Part shown: positions 26,386 through 35,199 of the stretch, in pieces
Position numbering within the stretch: position 1 is the stretch's first letter
Layout of the letters: every line of letters begins with the position of its first letter
Origin: Dolichospermum sp. LEGE 00240
Lineage (GTDB): Bacteria > Cyanobacteriota > Cyanobacteriia > Cyanobacteriales > Nostocaceae
Assembly: GCF_015207875.1 (NCBI RefSeq)
Contig: NZ_JADEVZ010000033.1
Coordinates: forward strand, 1 to 52,183
Direction of reading: 5' to 3'
Length of the DNA stretch: 52,183 nt
Made by a program: the position numbers and the translations under genes
Notes under the pieces: generated by a model
The model's database searches: none
What the model was told of the DNA's origin: nothing
What the model saw: the letters and a program-made list of their open reading frames with translations, nothing else

Positions 26386-26480
26386 AGTCAGCCAGGGAAT
26401 AAATTCCCTGTCTTAAAGTTAAAGTAGTCAGCCAGGGAATAAATTCCCTGTCTTAAAGTTAAAGTCGGTTAAAACCGACT
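26386..26480. repeat. Tandem 40-bp palindromic repeat
   Basis: Two 40-bp units (from 26386 and 26426) each carry the palindrome cagggaataaattccctg, followed by gtcggttaaaaccgac (26464-26479). The same palindrome pair, in inverted order, occurs at 51092-51140. It begins the 600-bp gene-free stretch after the SLH gene, which also contains the inverted-repeat element at 26592 and a gatagcgaagcgtggcgtta short repeat near 26780. Confidence 0.7.
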
Positions 26481-26591
26481 GTTTTTGGTTTATTTTTTCT
26501 CTCACTGGCAGAAGGGATGGGTTTTTAGCCTAAACCTTTACACATCTATGTGTTTCATATATCCTAGTTATCAACCCAAGTTGCTAGTCAT

Positions 26592-26711
26592 CTAGTAGGT
26601 TGTCAAATTCATTTTGACGGGTAATGATCGGAAAAAACTTCTATTCTTCCCTACCTCCCCTACCTCCCCTACCTGCCTTCACCCGTCATTTTCTGGTTGA
26701 CAGACTACTAG
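26592..26711. mobile_element. MITE-like element bounded by 15-bp inverted repeats
   Basis: The ends ctagtaggttgtcaa and ttgacagactactag are inverted repeats with two mismatches; inner complementary blocks gacgggta and acccgtc follow. The centre has the polypyrimidine repeat ctacctcccctacctcccc. It is about 120 bp long and non-coding. Confidence 0.55.
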
Positions 26712-27030
26712 TTAAGGCTGGTAATTGGTGATAAAATCTCAGTCTTAATCCTGTTCATGCTTAAATCCTGTAAATCCTGATAGCGAAGCGTGGCGTTAGC
26801 CATTTTTGACAATTTCCCTAACTAGCAACTTACGTTATTAGACATCTCTATAAATTAAATGTGCATATCCTAGAAGTTTTTTAGAGACTTTTTATGTAAC
26901 ATCTCTACTATTATCCATTGATTATAAAACCATGACTTTCCAAAATTATTAATATCAATTTGGTGGTAGTCTTCCTCCCAATGCACCCACCTACGTCACA
27001 CGCAAAGCTGATGAGGATTTATATCAAGCT

Positions 27031-29376
27031 GTGAAAGCGGGAGAGTTTTGTTTTGTGTTGAACTCTCGACAAATGGGTAAATCAAGTTTGCGAGTTCGCA
27101 CCATGCAAAGATTACAGCTTGAAGAAATTGCTTGTGTGGCTATTGATTTAACTGCTATTGGCACATCAGGGCTAAATTCTGAACAATGGTATAATGGCAT
27201 TATTAATCATATTTCTGAAAGTTTAAAGTTAGAGAATAAATTTGATTTAGATGTTTTATGGGAAGAAAATAAACGACTTTCTAACGTACAGGTTTTTGGT
27301 AAGTTTATTGATCAAGTATTAAAATTAGTTTCTACACAAATAGTAATTTTTATTGATGAAATTGATAGTATCCTCAGTTTAGATTTTCCTGTTGATGATT
27401 TCTTTGCTTTAATTCGTGCCTTTTTTAATCTCAGAGTTGATAATTCTGAATATAACCGCATTACCTTTGTATTGTTGGGAGTTGCTACACCATCAGAATT
27501 AATTCAAGATAAAAAGCGGACTCCTTTTAATATTGGTAAAGGGATTGAATTAACAGGTTTTGAATTTACTGAAGCTTTACCTTTAATAACCGGATTTTCT
27601 CACCAAACTAAAAATCCTGAAATTGTACTCAATGCGGTTTTAGATTGGACGGGAGGACAGCCATTTTTAACCCAGAAAGTTTGTAATTTTATTTGTGAAT
27701 CTAAAGATGAAATTCCCACCGGAGAAGAAGCTAGTTTTGTAGAGAATTTAGTTAAAAATAAAGTAATTGAAAATTGGGAATCTCAAGATGAACCGGAACA
27801 TTTTAGAACCATTCGGGATAGAATCTTAAAAAGAGATGAAAATAAGGCAGCGTATTTATTAGATTTATATCAACAAATTTGGCATTCACAAGGAATTGAT
27901 ACTGATAATAGTATTGAACAAAGTGATTTACAGTTAGCGGGAATTGTTGTTAAAAAGAATGGTAAATTAAAAGTTTATAATCAGATTTATCAGACGATTT
28001 TTGATGGTTTATGGATTGAAAAAACTTTAGCTAGTTTACGTCCTTATGCAGAGAATTTTCGACAGTGGTTGTTATCAGCAAAACAGGATAAATCTCGCTT
28101 ATTGCGAGGAGAAGCTTTAGCAGAAGCAGAAACTTGGGTAAAAGATAAAAGTTTAGGTTTTGAAGATAGAGAGTTTTTAGCAGCTAGTCGTACCCAAGAA
28201 CAAGAAGAAAAAGCGATAAAAATTGAAGCAGAAGCTAAACGGGAAGCAGAAAGAAAATTAGAGATAGTCAGACAAGAAATTACTAAAATTAGAGAGTTAG
28301 CAGCCGTTGCTTCTCAACTTCAACAAAAAAACTACGCAAATCCAGCTAATCAATTTTTGAATATTGCAGGTTTAGTTTTACAAGAAAAAATTGAAAATCA
28401 TGAACTTAAAGAAGCTTTATTAGATAGTTCTTTAGTTTTAGGATATGAATATTTAGAGATAGAAGAAAAATATAGCAAAGCTAAAGTAGATTTTACTAAA
28501 AGTTTTGCAAAATTATCACCAGAAAATAAAACTTATAGTGATGATTCTAGCTACTTAGCTATCTTAGTATATATTTATTATGTAAAAGGTAAATTAGAAA
28601 AAGAATCAAATAAAGCCTTAGATAATTACAAGATAGCTTTTGAGAAATTTAATCTTTTAAAATCTTGTTTTATATCTAATTTTGATCTATTTACATTAGA
28701 CCTCAATATTCTCTACAATGGCAATGTTGATATTGTAGCTTCACTTTATCGTCAACTTAATGATTTAGATAGTTCAAATGCAGAATATCATGAATCATTC
28801 AAAGTACATTTATTAAATGAATTAGATTACTTAATGCAGCAAAATAGATGGAAGGATGCAGATCAAAAAAATACGACGTTTATTCTGGTTTCAGCAAAAA
28901 AAGAAAAACAAGGTTATTTAGAATTAAATGATATTAAAAACTTTAACTGCAAGGATTTAAAAGCAGTAGATGAATTATGGGTAAAAAACTCAAAAGGAAA
29001 ATTCGGTTTTAGCGTCCAAAAAAGGATATATCTGGACACAGGTAATTCTTTAGATTTTGACTGGGAAAAGAAAAGATTTACAAAATGGAGCAATGAAGGG
29101 TATAATAGTTTTGCGGAAAGGGTAGGATGGAAGAAGAAGTATGGCTGGATAACATCTCGTGAATTACCCTTACCCTTGGAATGGGGAGATTTAGATTTAG
29201 ATGAGGATTTGAAAGAGTGTGGGGGAAATTGGGGAGATGATGAAGATTATGAGATTAGCGTTAAGCGTGGTATGTTACCTTTGGAGATTTACGTCTTATG
29301 GGGGGGGTATTGGGGCAAATACAGGAAACGAGATACTCCTCTATTCTTGCAGAGACTTGTAGATTGTAGCAGATAA
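27031..29376 (+). CDS. AAA_35 ATPase fused to a GUN4-like domain (N-terminal extension interrupted by a stop)
   Basis: Residues 1-330 form an AAA_35 (AAA-like) STAND-related ATPase with Walker [10 protein letters not shown] and Walker [11 protein letters not shown] linker with the family sequence [15 protein letters not shown] and a coiled coil (to about 435) leads to a helical, TPR-like section. The C-terminal 180 residues (from [17 protein letters not shown]) are a GUN4-like domain: [20 protein letters not shown], then FAERVGW and a closing [11 protein letters not shown]4 binds porphyrins and activates Mg-chelatase; here it may be a sensor. Homologous coding continues upstream to an ATG at 26932, but codon 7 there is TAA (26950-26952). 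Translation must therefore start at GTG 27031 or elsewhere downstream, or the gene is inactive. Confidence 0.8.
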   Translation: MKAGEFCFVLNSRQMGKSSLRVRTMQRLQLEEIACVAIDLTAIGTSGLNSEQWYNGIINHISESLKLENKFDLDVLWEENKRLSNVQVFGKFIDQVLKLVSTQIVIFIDEIDSILSLDFPVDDFFALIRAFFNLRVDNSEYNRITFVLLGVATPSELIQDKKRTPFNIGKGIELTGFEFTEALPLITGFSHQTKNPEIVLNAVLDWTGGQPFLTQKVCNFICESKDEIPTGEEASFVENLVKNKVIENWESQDEPEHFRTIRDRILKRDENKAAYLLDLYQQIWHSQGIDTDNSIEQSDLQLAGIVVKKNGKLKVYNQIYQTIFDGLWIEKTLASLRPYAENFRQWLLSAKQDKSRLLRGEALAEAETWVKDKSLGFEDREFLAASRTQEQEEKAIKIEAEAKREAERKLEIVRQEITKIRELAAVASQLQQKNYANPANQFLNIAGLVLQEKIENHELKEALLDSSLVLGYEYLEIEEKYSKAKVDFTKSFAKLSPENKTYSDDSSYLAILVYIYYVKGKLEKESNKALDNYKIAFEKFNLLKSCFISNFDLFTLDLNILYNGNVDIVASLYRQLNDLDSSNAEYHESFKVHLLNELDYLMQQNRWKDADQKNTTFILVSAKKEKQGYLELNDIKNFNCKDLKAVDELWVKNSKGKFGFSVQKRIYLDTGNSLDFDWEKKRFTKWSNEGYNSFAERVGWKKKYGWITSRELPLPLEWGDLDLDEDLKECGGNWGDDEDYEISVKRGMLPLEIYVLWGGYWGKYRKRDTPLFLQRLVDCSR

Positions 29377-29384
29377 GGCTTTCT

Positions 29385-29450
29385 TAGAATTTAGAATTTG
29401 GAATTTAGAATTTAGAATTTGGAATTTAGAAATTAGGAAAAACCATTATT
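29385..29450. repeat. AT-rich short tandem repeat
   Basis: Repeated aatttagaatttgg/aatttagaattt units directly follow the AAA_35-GUN4 gene; a similar attctaaattc run lies at 29885-29925 after the next gene. The two runs bracket the four-helix-bundle gene in opposite orientations. Confidence 0.6.
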
Positions 29451-29527
29451 AAATATTAAATTTTTCTTTTTTGCTACCAATCATTAACAAATTACCAGTA
29501 AATTGTTTAGATTAAATATCATTAAAA

Positions 29528-29884
29528 ATGGCCAATAAAGATATAAAAGAAAGAACTCTAAACTTTAGCATAAGAATAGTTAATCTTTGTAAGTTTCTGA
29601 GAGAAAATGGTGGAACAGGATATGATTTAAGTAAACAATTAATACGCTCTGGAACAAGTATTGGTGCTAATGTTGAAGAAGCACAAAATGCAGAAAGTAA
29701 AGCTGATTTTATTCATAAAATGAGTATTTCTTTGAAGGAGGCTAGAGAAACAAATTATTGGTTAAAAATCCTAATCGCCACCGAGAAACAACTAGAACCA
29801 AGATTACTTCATTTACTAAATGAATCTAATGAATTGATTTCTATTCTTCATGCAATCATTAAAAATAGTAAGGCTAAAAATTAA
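29528..29884 (+). CDS. Four-helix-bundle protein (S23/IVP family)
   Basis: The 118-residue all-helical protein of the family named after the 23S rRNA intervening-sequence protein has the signature LIRSGTSIGANVEEAQNAES, followed by FIHKMSISLKEARETNYWL. Family members form pentameric barrels, bind nucleic acid, and include the Avd accessory factor of diversity-generating retroelements; no reverse transcriptase or template repeat is visible here. They are common in genomic islands. Start chosen at the first ATG, whose length fits the family. Confidence 0.85.
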   Translation: MANKDIKERTLNFSIRIVNLCKFLRENGGTGYDLSKQLIRSGTSIGANVEEAQNAESKADFIHKMSISLKEARETNYWLKILIATEKQLEPRLLHLLNESNELISILHAIIKNSKAKN

Positions 29885-29888
29885 TTCT

Positions 29889-30062
29889 TCATTCTAAATT
29901 CTTCATTCTAAATTCTAAATTTTGTGTTTTCTGGTGTTCAGTTAGTCGAGAGTGTTGAATTTTTTCTACTAAGATTTGATATTCTTCCTGAGAAAGTGAA
30001 AGGATAATTTGAGTGAGAGAGTCAAGAAGTCGTGTATTGATTGTAGTAATGGGTTGGTTCAT
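29889..30062 (-). CDS. Small antitoxin-like protein
   Basis: The 57-residue frame starts MNQPITTINTRLLDSLTQII, continues LSLSQEEYQILVEKIQ, and ends inside the AT-rich short repeat. The beginning resembles small cyanobacterial proteins often found as the first gene of toxin-antitoxin-like pairs, but no partner toxin lies downstream. The repeat has probably replaced its original C-terminus. Functional status is uncertain. Confidence 0.45.
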   Translation of the reverse strand: MNQPITTINTRLLDSLTQIILSLSQEEYQILVEKIQHSRLTEHQKTQNLEFRMKNLE

Positions 30063-30216
30063 AAGGCAATAATAACCTGATTATCTCCATACTATACTAT
30101 AAAACCTATAGCAGTAGAACGTCAGAAATATACCCCTTAATTTTCGCAATCGCAGATAAATAATATGTAATACTAAATTAGTGGAAGACTATTGTTAAGT
30201 TGATGGACGAGAAAAT

Positions 30217-30420
30217 ATGTACACAGCAGTAATTAAATATTCTGGTGATTGGTGGTTAGGTTGGATTGAAGAAATTCCTGGTATAAATTGTCAAGAAGCA
30301 ACAAGAGAAGAATTATTAGAAAGTTTACGAATTACACTTTTAGAAGCATTAGAATTTAACCGTCAAGATGCACTAGAAGCTGCGGGTAATGATTATGTTG
30401 AGGAAGCTATCACAATATGA
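30217..30420 (+). CDS. hicB: HicB-family antitoxin
   Basis: The 67-residue protein has the partial RNase-H-like HicB fold: YTAVIKYSGDWWLGWIEEIPG, then the helix SLRITLLEALEFN. It has no DNA-binding extension, so any autoregulation must come from elsewhere. It overlaps the hicA start by 4 bases (atga), which implies translational coupling. The antitoxin comes first here, the reverse of the classical hicAB order but common in cyanobacteria. Confidence 0.8.
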   Translation: MYTAVIKYSGDWWLGWIEEIPGINCQEATREELLESLRITLLEALEFNRQDALEAAGNDYVEEAITI

Positions 30421-30605
30421 AACGTGGTGATTTATTACGCCATTTACAAGAGCATGGGTGTGAGTTTATACGTGAGGGTTCTCGACACTCTTGGTGGTGG
30501 AATCCTGAAAAAAATAGGAGGTCAGCTATTCCTCGACATCAAGAAATTGATGATATTCTAGCGAAAAAGATTTGTAAAGATTTAGGCGTACCTTTTACTA
30601 GGTAA
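30417..30605 (+). CDS. hicA: HicA-family mRNA interferase toxin
   Basis: The 62-residue protein is a double-stranded-RNA-binding-like HicA toxin: KRGDLLRHLQEHGCEFIREG, then the catalytic-histidine region GSRHSWWWNPEK and SAIPRHQEIDDILAKKICKD. HicA cleaves mRNA without ribosomes and is held by HicB. Length is normal and all motifs are present, so the pair looks functional. Confidence 0.85.
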   Translation: MKRGDLLRHLQEHGCEFIREGSRHSWWWNPEKNRRSAIPRHQEIDDILAKKICKDLGVPFTR

Positions 30606-30733
30606 AATTTGCCTATCAACTATTTGAACCTAGCTTAGTTTAGTAATGATGGTAAATACAATGTTGGGTTTTGTTTGTTGTATACCAAAAGTAAGATATA
30701 ATTTATCACTGATAAACTAATTCTCCCTCTAAT

Positions 30734-32554
30734 ATGGTTTTCAACTTTCTTGGTAAATTTTTAGGTAAAACCCCACAACCCAAACCCACACAAATCACAG
30801 GTTTAATCAAAATCTCAGGATGTGAAAATCCTAAACGCTGTGGTGATATAATTTTTGTTCACGGTTTAGGTGGTCACGCCAGGTCAACTTGGCACCCTCA
30901 AGAATTAGCAAATGATGATAACTTCTGGTTAACATGGCTGGCACAAGAAAGACCAGATTTAGGAATTTGGTCTTTTGGTTATAATGCTGCACCCTTTGAA
31001 TGGAAAGGTGCAACAATGCCACTTTTTGATCGTGCTAGTAATTTATTAGAATATTTGGCAGTTAATGATATTGGCAAATATCCAATTATATTTATCACTC
31101 ATAGTATGGGTGGTTTATTAGTCAAAGAAATGCTGCGAAATGCTCAAACTTTTAACAAAACAGCAGTTATTCAACAAACTAAAGGTATTGTATTTTTATC
31201 CACTCCTCATACTGGTTCTCATTTAGCTAATTTAATTAATAATATTGGTACTCTGGCACGAACTACTGTTAGTGTTGATGAACTGAAATCCCATCTTCCT
31301 CAATTACGTCAACTCAATGAATGGTATCGGCAAAATGTTGACGCAATGGCAATTACTACAAAAGTTTATTATGAAACAAAACCGACTAAAATAGTTTTAG
31401 TTGTAGATCCAGATAGTGCTAATCCAGGCATTAAAGATGTGCAACCTACCGCAACAGATGATGATCATATTTCTATCACTAAGCCAAAATCATCAGATAA
31501 TTTAGTTTATAAAGGTGTGAGTCGGTTTATTGAAGAACAGTTGTTAAATATTCCTAAACCACCAGAAAATCAATCACCTCATATTTCTTCTTTTTATATT
31601 CAACGTCCAGAAATTGAAAATAACTGTTATCAAAATATTGTACAACCAGGGGCATTAATACGCATTAAATCTCCGCGCAAAATGGGTAAGACATATTTGA
31701 TGAGTCGCATTTTTGATTATGTTAAACAAAAAGGATATCGGACAGTTTCTATTAATTTATGGAGTCAGGAAAATCTCAATGATCTGAATAATTTTTTACA
31801 GAGTTTTTGTACGATTCTGAGTTTGGAATTAGGACTAGAGGAACAAATAGATCAATATTGGAATAAACGTTTAAGTAGTCAAACAAACTGCACTAATTAT
31901 TTAAAAAAATATATTTTACCAGTTATTGATAGCCCTTTAGTATTAGGTTTAGATAATATTGATGAAATCTTTCCTTATGCTGAAATTACTCAACAATTTT
32001 CGGCTTTATTAAGAGCTTGGCACGAAAAGGCGAAAACTGAAGAAATTTGGCAAAATTTACGGTTAGTAATTGCCTATTCTCAAGAAGTTGATATTTCTAT
32101 AAATCTTAATCAATCTCCTTTTAATGTGGGTTTGTCTGTGGAAATCGGGGAATTTAACACTACACAAATAAAGGAATTAGTTGAAAAATATGGTTTAAAT
32201 TTTTCCGATTCAGAAATAACCCAAGTGAGAGACATGATTGATGGTCATCCTTATTTGTTAACAACTGCACTTGGTGAAATTGCTAAGGGTAATTTCACTT
32301 TATCAAATTTTCTGGAAATTGCTCCTACTAATGAAAGTCCTTATGGCAAGTTTTTAAATTTCTATGTTTCTGAATTAGCAGAAGATAAGTTGTTAAAAGC
32401 GGCAATGCAGCAAGTAATTAATAGTGATATTCCTATTAAAATAGATTCTACTCAAGCTTTAAAATTACGCAGTTTGGGTTTAATTAAATTTAAAGGAAAT
32501 GATGTGCAATGTCTTTGTAATTTATATCGTTTTTATTTTCAAGAACGTATATAG
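30734..32554 (+). CDS. Alpha/beta-hydrolase fused to AAA_35 ATPase
   Basis: In this 606-residue two-domain protein, residues about 35-265 form a lipase-like alpha/beta-hydrolase: oxyanion motif FVHGLGGHARSTW, nucleophile elbow THSMGGLLVKE with Ser124, and a likely catalytic histidine in DDDHISITKP near 245. Residues about 285-606 form an AAA_35 ATPase with Walker A SPRKMGKTYL (about 314-322) and Walker B LVLGLDNIDEIF (about 403). No repeat sensor domain follows. A hydrolase effector linked to a STAND-type switch is a layout known from bacterial immune and conflict proteins; membrane-lipid damage on activation would be a reasonable hypothesis. It is unpaired and about 130 bp after hicA. No experimental role is known to me. 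Confidence 0.85.
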   Translation: MVFNFLGKFLGKTPQPKPTQITGLIKISGCENPKRCGDIIFVHGLGGHARSTWHPQELANDDNFWLTWLAQERPDLGIWSFGYNAAPFEWKGATMPLFDRASNLLEYLAVNDIGKYPIIFITHSMGGLLVKEMLRNAQTFNKTAVIQQTKGIVFLSTPHTGSHLANLINNIGTLARTTVSVDELKSHLPQLRQLNEWYRQNVDAMAITTKVYYETKPTKIVLVVDPDSANPGIKDVQPTATDDDHISITKPKSSDNLVYKGVSRFIEEQLLNIPKPPENQSPHISSFYIQRPEIENNCYQNIVQPGALIRIKSPRKMGKTYLMSRIFDYVKQKGYRTVSINLWSQENLNDLNNFLQSFCTILSLELGLEEQIDQYWNKRLSSQTNCTNYLKKYILPVIDSPLVLGLDNIDEIFPYAEITQQFSALLRAWHEKAKTEEIWQNLRLVIAYSQEVDISINLNQSPFNVGLSVEIGEFNTTQIKELVEKYGLNFSDSEITQVRDMIDGHPYLLTTALGEIAKGNFTLSNFLEIAPTNESPYGKFLNFYVSELAEDKLLKAAMQQVINSDIPIKIDSTQALKLRSLGLIKFKGNDVQCLCNLYRFYFQERI

Positions 32555-32582
32555 CAGTTGTCGCGCTTGATGCAATACAACT

Positions 32583-32647
32583 GTAGGGTGCGTCAGATAT
32601 CAATAATTTGTTTATTTGCAGGATTTATGCGGTCTGACGCACCCTAC
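32583..32647. repeat. Palindromic repeat, tagggtgcgtcaga family
   Basis: The arms gtagggtgcgtcaga and tctgacgcaccctac are identical to those at 24042-24104, but the loop differs. It lies just downstream of the hydrolase-AAA_35 gene and could act as a transcript-end hairpin. Confidence 0.7.
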
Positions 32648-32693
32648 CAATATGCCAGTTACGTAAATCATAATACAGTCTAAATTTATACTT

Positions 32694-32955
32694 TTATTGG
32701 TTAATAGAATATTGATTGGTAACGCCAATAGTGGCGGTTATGGGTGTTGAGGAATTGATAGAAAGTTTTCGCCCATGGTTTGAAGTGGTAAGCTGGGAAT
32801 AAGGCAACTCTGCGGCTGTTTGTAAGAATTGATGGATGGCTTAGGGATGATTTAATGCTTCTATTGGGGAAGCGATCGCAAGTTGCATCGGTGTTACATA
32901 ATTAGCTAGAGGTTGGTATGCACTTGAATGAGTTACAGAATATATGGCAAAAGCC
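32694..32955 (-). other. Possible coding remnant in the gap before sasA
   Basis: The minus strand stays open from about 32955 to the stop at 32694 apart from a single TAA, and reads protein-like segments such as ANYVTPMQLAIASPIEALNH and FLQTAAELPYSQLTTSN. The family is not recognised and it may be chance. It is the only structure seen in the gene-free stretch 32648-33257 besides the presumed sasA promoter region. Confidence 0.2.
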
Positions 32956-33257
32956 TACATTAAGGGACTCTTGACTTCTACTAGGGCTATTTTTTGGGTT
33001 CTGTAAATAATTGCTAAAGGAGGTGACCATAGGTTCAACAATTCCTGACTAGAAGCCTAGTAACTGTAAAAGTAAGAGCAAATGGCAGCAAAATTCCGAA
33101 AAAAATCCGCTTTCACCCAAAAATATAGATCGGATTGCAGTAGGAAAAATCTAAAATAGATATTAAATTAGAAAAACAACGGCCATTAAGCAACGTCAGT
33201 TCATTTCACCGTCTGTAAAGCGTCCCCAGGTTGTTACCAGTGCTGAAACAAGATGTC

Positions 33258-34445
33258 ATGCAAGTTTCCCAGGATCAGCCTATTTATTCTGAGGCTCCAC
33301 TCCAACTACTGCTGTTTATTGATGGGCGACCTCAGTCCCGTCAACAAGTACAGCGAATTCGTGCTTACTTAAAAGAATTAGAGGCTGGGTATAGTTTTGA
33401 ACTCCAAATTATTGATGTTGGCGAACAACCCTATTTAGCGGAACATTTTAAGTTAGTAGCAACTCCTGCTTTGGTTAAAATTCATCCCGAACCTCAACAA
33501 ACTATTGCTGGTACTAATATTATTCCGCAATTAAAAATCTGCTGGCCGCGTTGGCAAGCTGCTGTCACCACTTTTTTGAAATCACAGGAAGATTCCCAAG
33601 AATGTTTGGATGAGAAGAGTCAGGTGATTGCGCCTAAGTCTACCATTCATTCTGTTGCTACCTCGGCGGAGGCCATTCAACTAGGGGATGAAATTTTTCG
33701 TCTGAAGCAGGAAAAGGAGAGACTGCAAGAACAGCTACTGTTTAAAGACCGAGTGATTGCCATTTTAGCCCATGATCTTCGCAATCCTCTGACGGCGGCG
33801 GCGATCGCTATTGAAACTCTTCAATCTAATTACAATCCAGATACGGGGGAATTTCCACGCCTCAAACCAGGACTGGCTATACATTTATTAAAACAAGCCC
33901 GGACACAAACACGGATCATTGATCGGATGATTGCGGATTTGTTACAGGTCGGGCGAGGTGACGATATAGAATTGCCCATTGTACCACAAAGGTTGCAATT
34001 GGGGGAATTGTGTTTACAAGTATTAGAGGAATTGAGCGATCGCTACACAGCTAAATCCCAAACGGTAGAAACAGATATTCCCCAAGATTTACCCTATGTA
34101 TATGCTGATCCTGAACGCATTCGGCAAGTCCTAGTTAATCTTTTAGATAACGCCATCAAATATACGCCTGTTGGTGGTATTATCACTGTAGCCGGATTAC
34201 ATCGGACTACCCAAAAAGTTCAATTTAGTGTTGGTGACACAGGACCGGGGATTCCCGAAGAAAACCGCGATCGCATTTTTGAGAATCTTTTCCGTCTCCA
34301 GCGCGATCGAGGCACGGATGGATATGGAATTGGTCTTTGTTTATGTCAACGCATTATCCGCGCCCATTACGGTCAAATTTGGGTAGATTCATCTCCCCAC
34401 GGTGGTGCATGGTTTCATTTTACAATGCCAGTATATCCATCGTGA
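33258..34445 (+). CDS. sasA: Adaptive-response sensor kinase SasA
   Basis: SasA relays time information from the KaiABC clock to the response regulator RpaA. The N-terminal KaiB-like thioredoxin-fold domain is at residues about 8-95 ([20 protein letters not shown]). It is followed by a coiled linker, the phosphoacceptor helix [20 protein letters not shown] with His172, and a HATPase domain with N box [17 protein letters not shown]1 [13 protein letters not shown] and G2 [11 protein letters not shown] 33258 was selected; the frame is open nine codons further to a TTG. A heptamer array starts three bases after the stop. Confidence 0.93.
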   Translation: MQVSQDQPIYSEAPLQLLLFIDGRPQSRQQVQRIRAYLKELEAGYSFELQIIDVGEQPYLAEHFKLVATPALVKIHPEPQQTIAGTNIIPQLKICWPRWQAAVTTFLKSQEDSQECLDEKSQVIAPKSTIHSVATSAEAIQLGDEIFRLKQEKERLQEQLLFKDRVIAILAHDLRNPLTAAAIAIETLQSNYNPDTGEFPRLKPGLAIHLLKQARTQTRIIDRMIADLLQVGRGDDIELPIVPQRLQLGELCLQVLEELSDRYTAKSQTVETDIPQDLPYVYADPERIRQVLVNLLDNAIKYTPVGGIITVAGLHRTTQKVQFSVGDTGPGIPEENRDRIFENLFRLQRDRGTDGYGIGLCLCQRIIRAHYGQIWVDSSPHGGAWFHFTMPVYPS

Positions 34446-34448
34446 ATT

Positions 34449-34812
34449 AGGGAACAGGGAACAGGGAACAGGGAACAGGTTACAGGGAACAGGGAACAGG
34501 GAACAGGTTACAGGGAACAGGGAACAGGTTACAGGGAACAGGGAACAGGTTACAGGTTACAGGTTACAGGTTACAGGTTACAGGTTACAGGTTACAGGTT
34601 ACAGGTTACAGGTTACAGGTTACAGGTTACAGGTTACAGGTTACAGGTTACAGGTTACAGGTTACAGGGAACAGGTTACAGGTTACAGGGAACAGGTTAC
34701 AGGTTACAGGTTACAGGTTACAGGTTACAGGTTACAGGGAACAGGTTACAGGGAACAGGATAAGAAATTATTACCAATTACCAATTACCAATTACCAATT
34801 ACCAATTACCAA
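34449..34812. repeat. Heptanucleotide tandem array between sasA and crr7
   Basis: About 45 units of a 7-bp repeat, first mostly cagggaa, then mainly caggtta with interspersed cagggaa, are followed by about six units of attacca. Unit variants are clustered, as expected from slippage and unequal exchange. This is the STRR type of repeat known in heterocystous cyanobacteria; a related array is at 44594-44799. It fills the 376-bp gap; no gene is present, although one frame is open by chance because the repeat has no stop codon. Confidence 0.9.
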
Positions 34813-34821
34813 GTATCAAAA

Positions 34822-35082
34822 ATGCCAAATCAATTAATGTATCAACAGGATGATTTTGTTGTTTTAGAGACAAATCAACCAGAACAATTTCTCACCGTAG
34901 CTGAATTACTACTCAAGCTGGAAACAACCCTATTGCAAATCTCACAGGAGGATTTACCACTGGATTTGCAAAAATTTAATTCAATCAGCCAACAAGCACA
35001 ATATTTACTGGATACTAGTTGTAATTTAGATTTAGGTCCAGGAAAATATTTACAATGGTATGCAGTCAGGTTGGAAAAATAA
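34822..35082 (+). CDS. crr7: CRR7-like protein (chlororespiratory reduction 7)
   Basis: The 86-residue acidic protein matches the cyanobacterial and plant CRR7 family: DFVVLETNQPEQFLTVAELL near the N-terminus and a conserved end PGKYLQWYAVRLEK. In plants CRR7 is needed for accumulation of the chloroplast NDH complex; the cyanobacterial role is presumably similar, which would link it to the NDH-1 genes near 5-10 kb. ATG 34822 is used because everything upstream in the open frame is tandem repeat. Confidence 0.75.
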   Translation: MPNQLMYQQDDFVVLETNQPEQFLTVAELLLKLETTLLQISQEDLPLDLQKFNSISQQAQYLLDTSCNLDLGPGKYLQWYAVRLEK

Positions 35083-35199
35083 AACCCACAATATTCTTCC
35101 CAGGACGATGCCATAATATACTCAATATGATCGGCAAATGCTATATCCCTACTCCCTATCCCTGATCTAAAAAATATTCTGACTCCTGAATTCTTGTCT

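Noticed and set aside
29528-29884. Accessory protein of a diversity-generating retroelement
   Set aside because: The four-helix family includes Avd, but there is no reverse transcriptase and no template/variable repeat pair nearby.
34449-34812. Possible CRISPR array
   Set aside because: The period is 7 bp without spacers; it is a simple tandem repeat. The same applies to 44594-44799 and the 21-bp tandem at 51137-51210.
34402-34821. Long open frame in front of crr7 with peptide heptads
   Set aside because: It is only the stop-free 7-bp repeat array read through; the real protein begins at ATG 34822.
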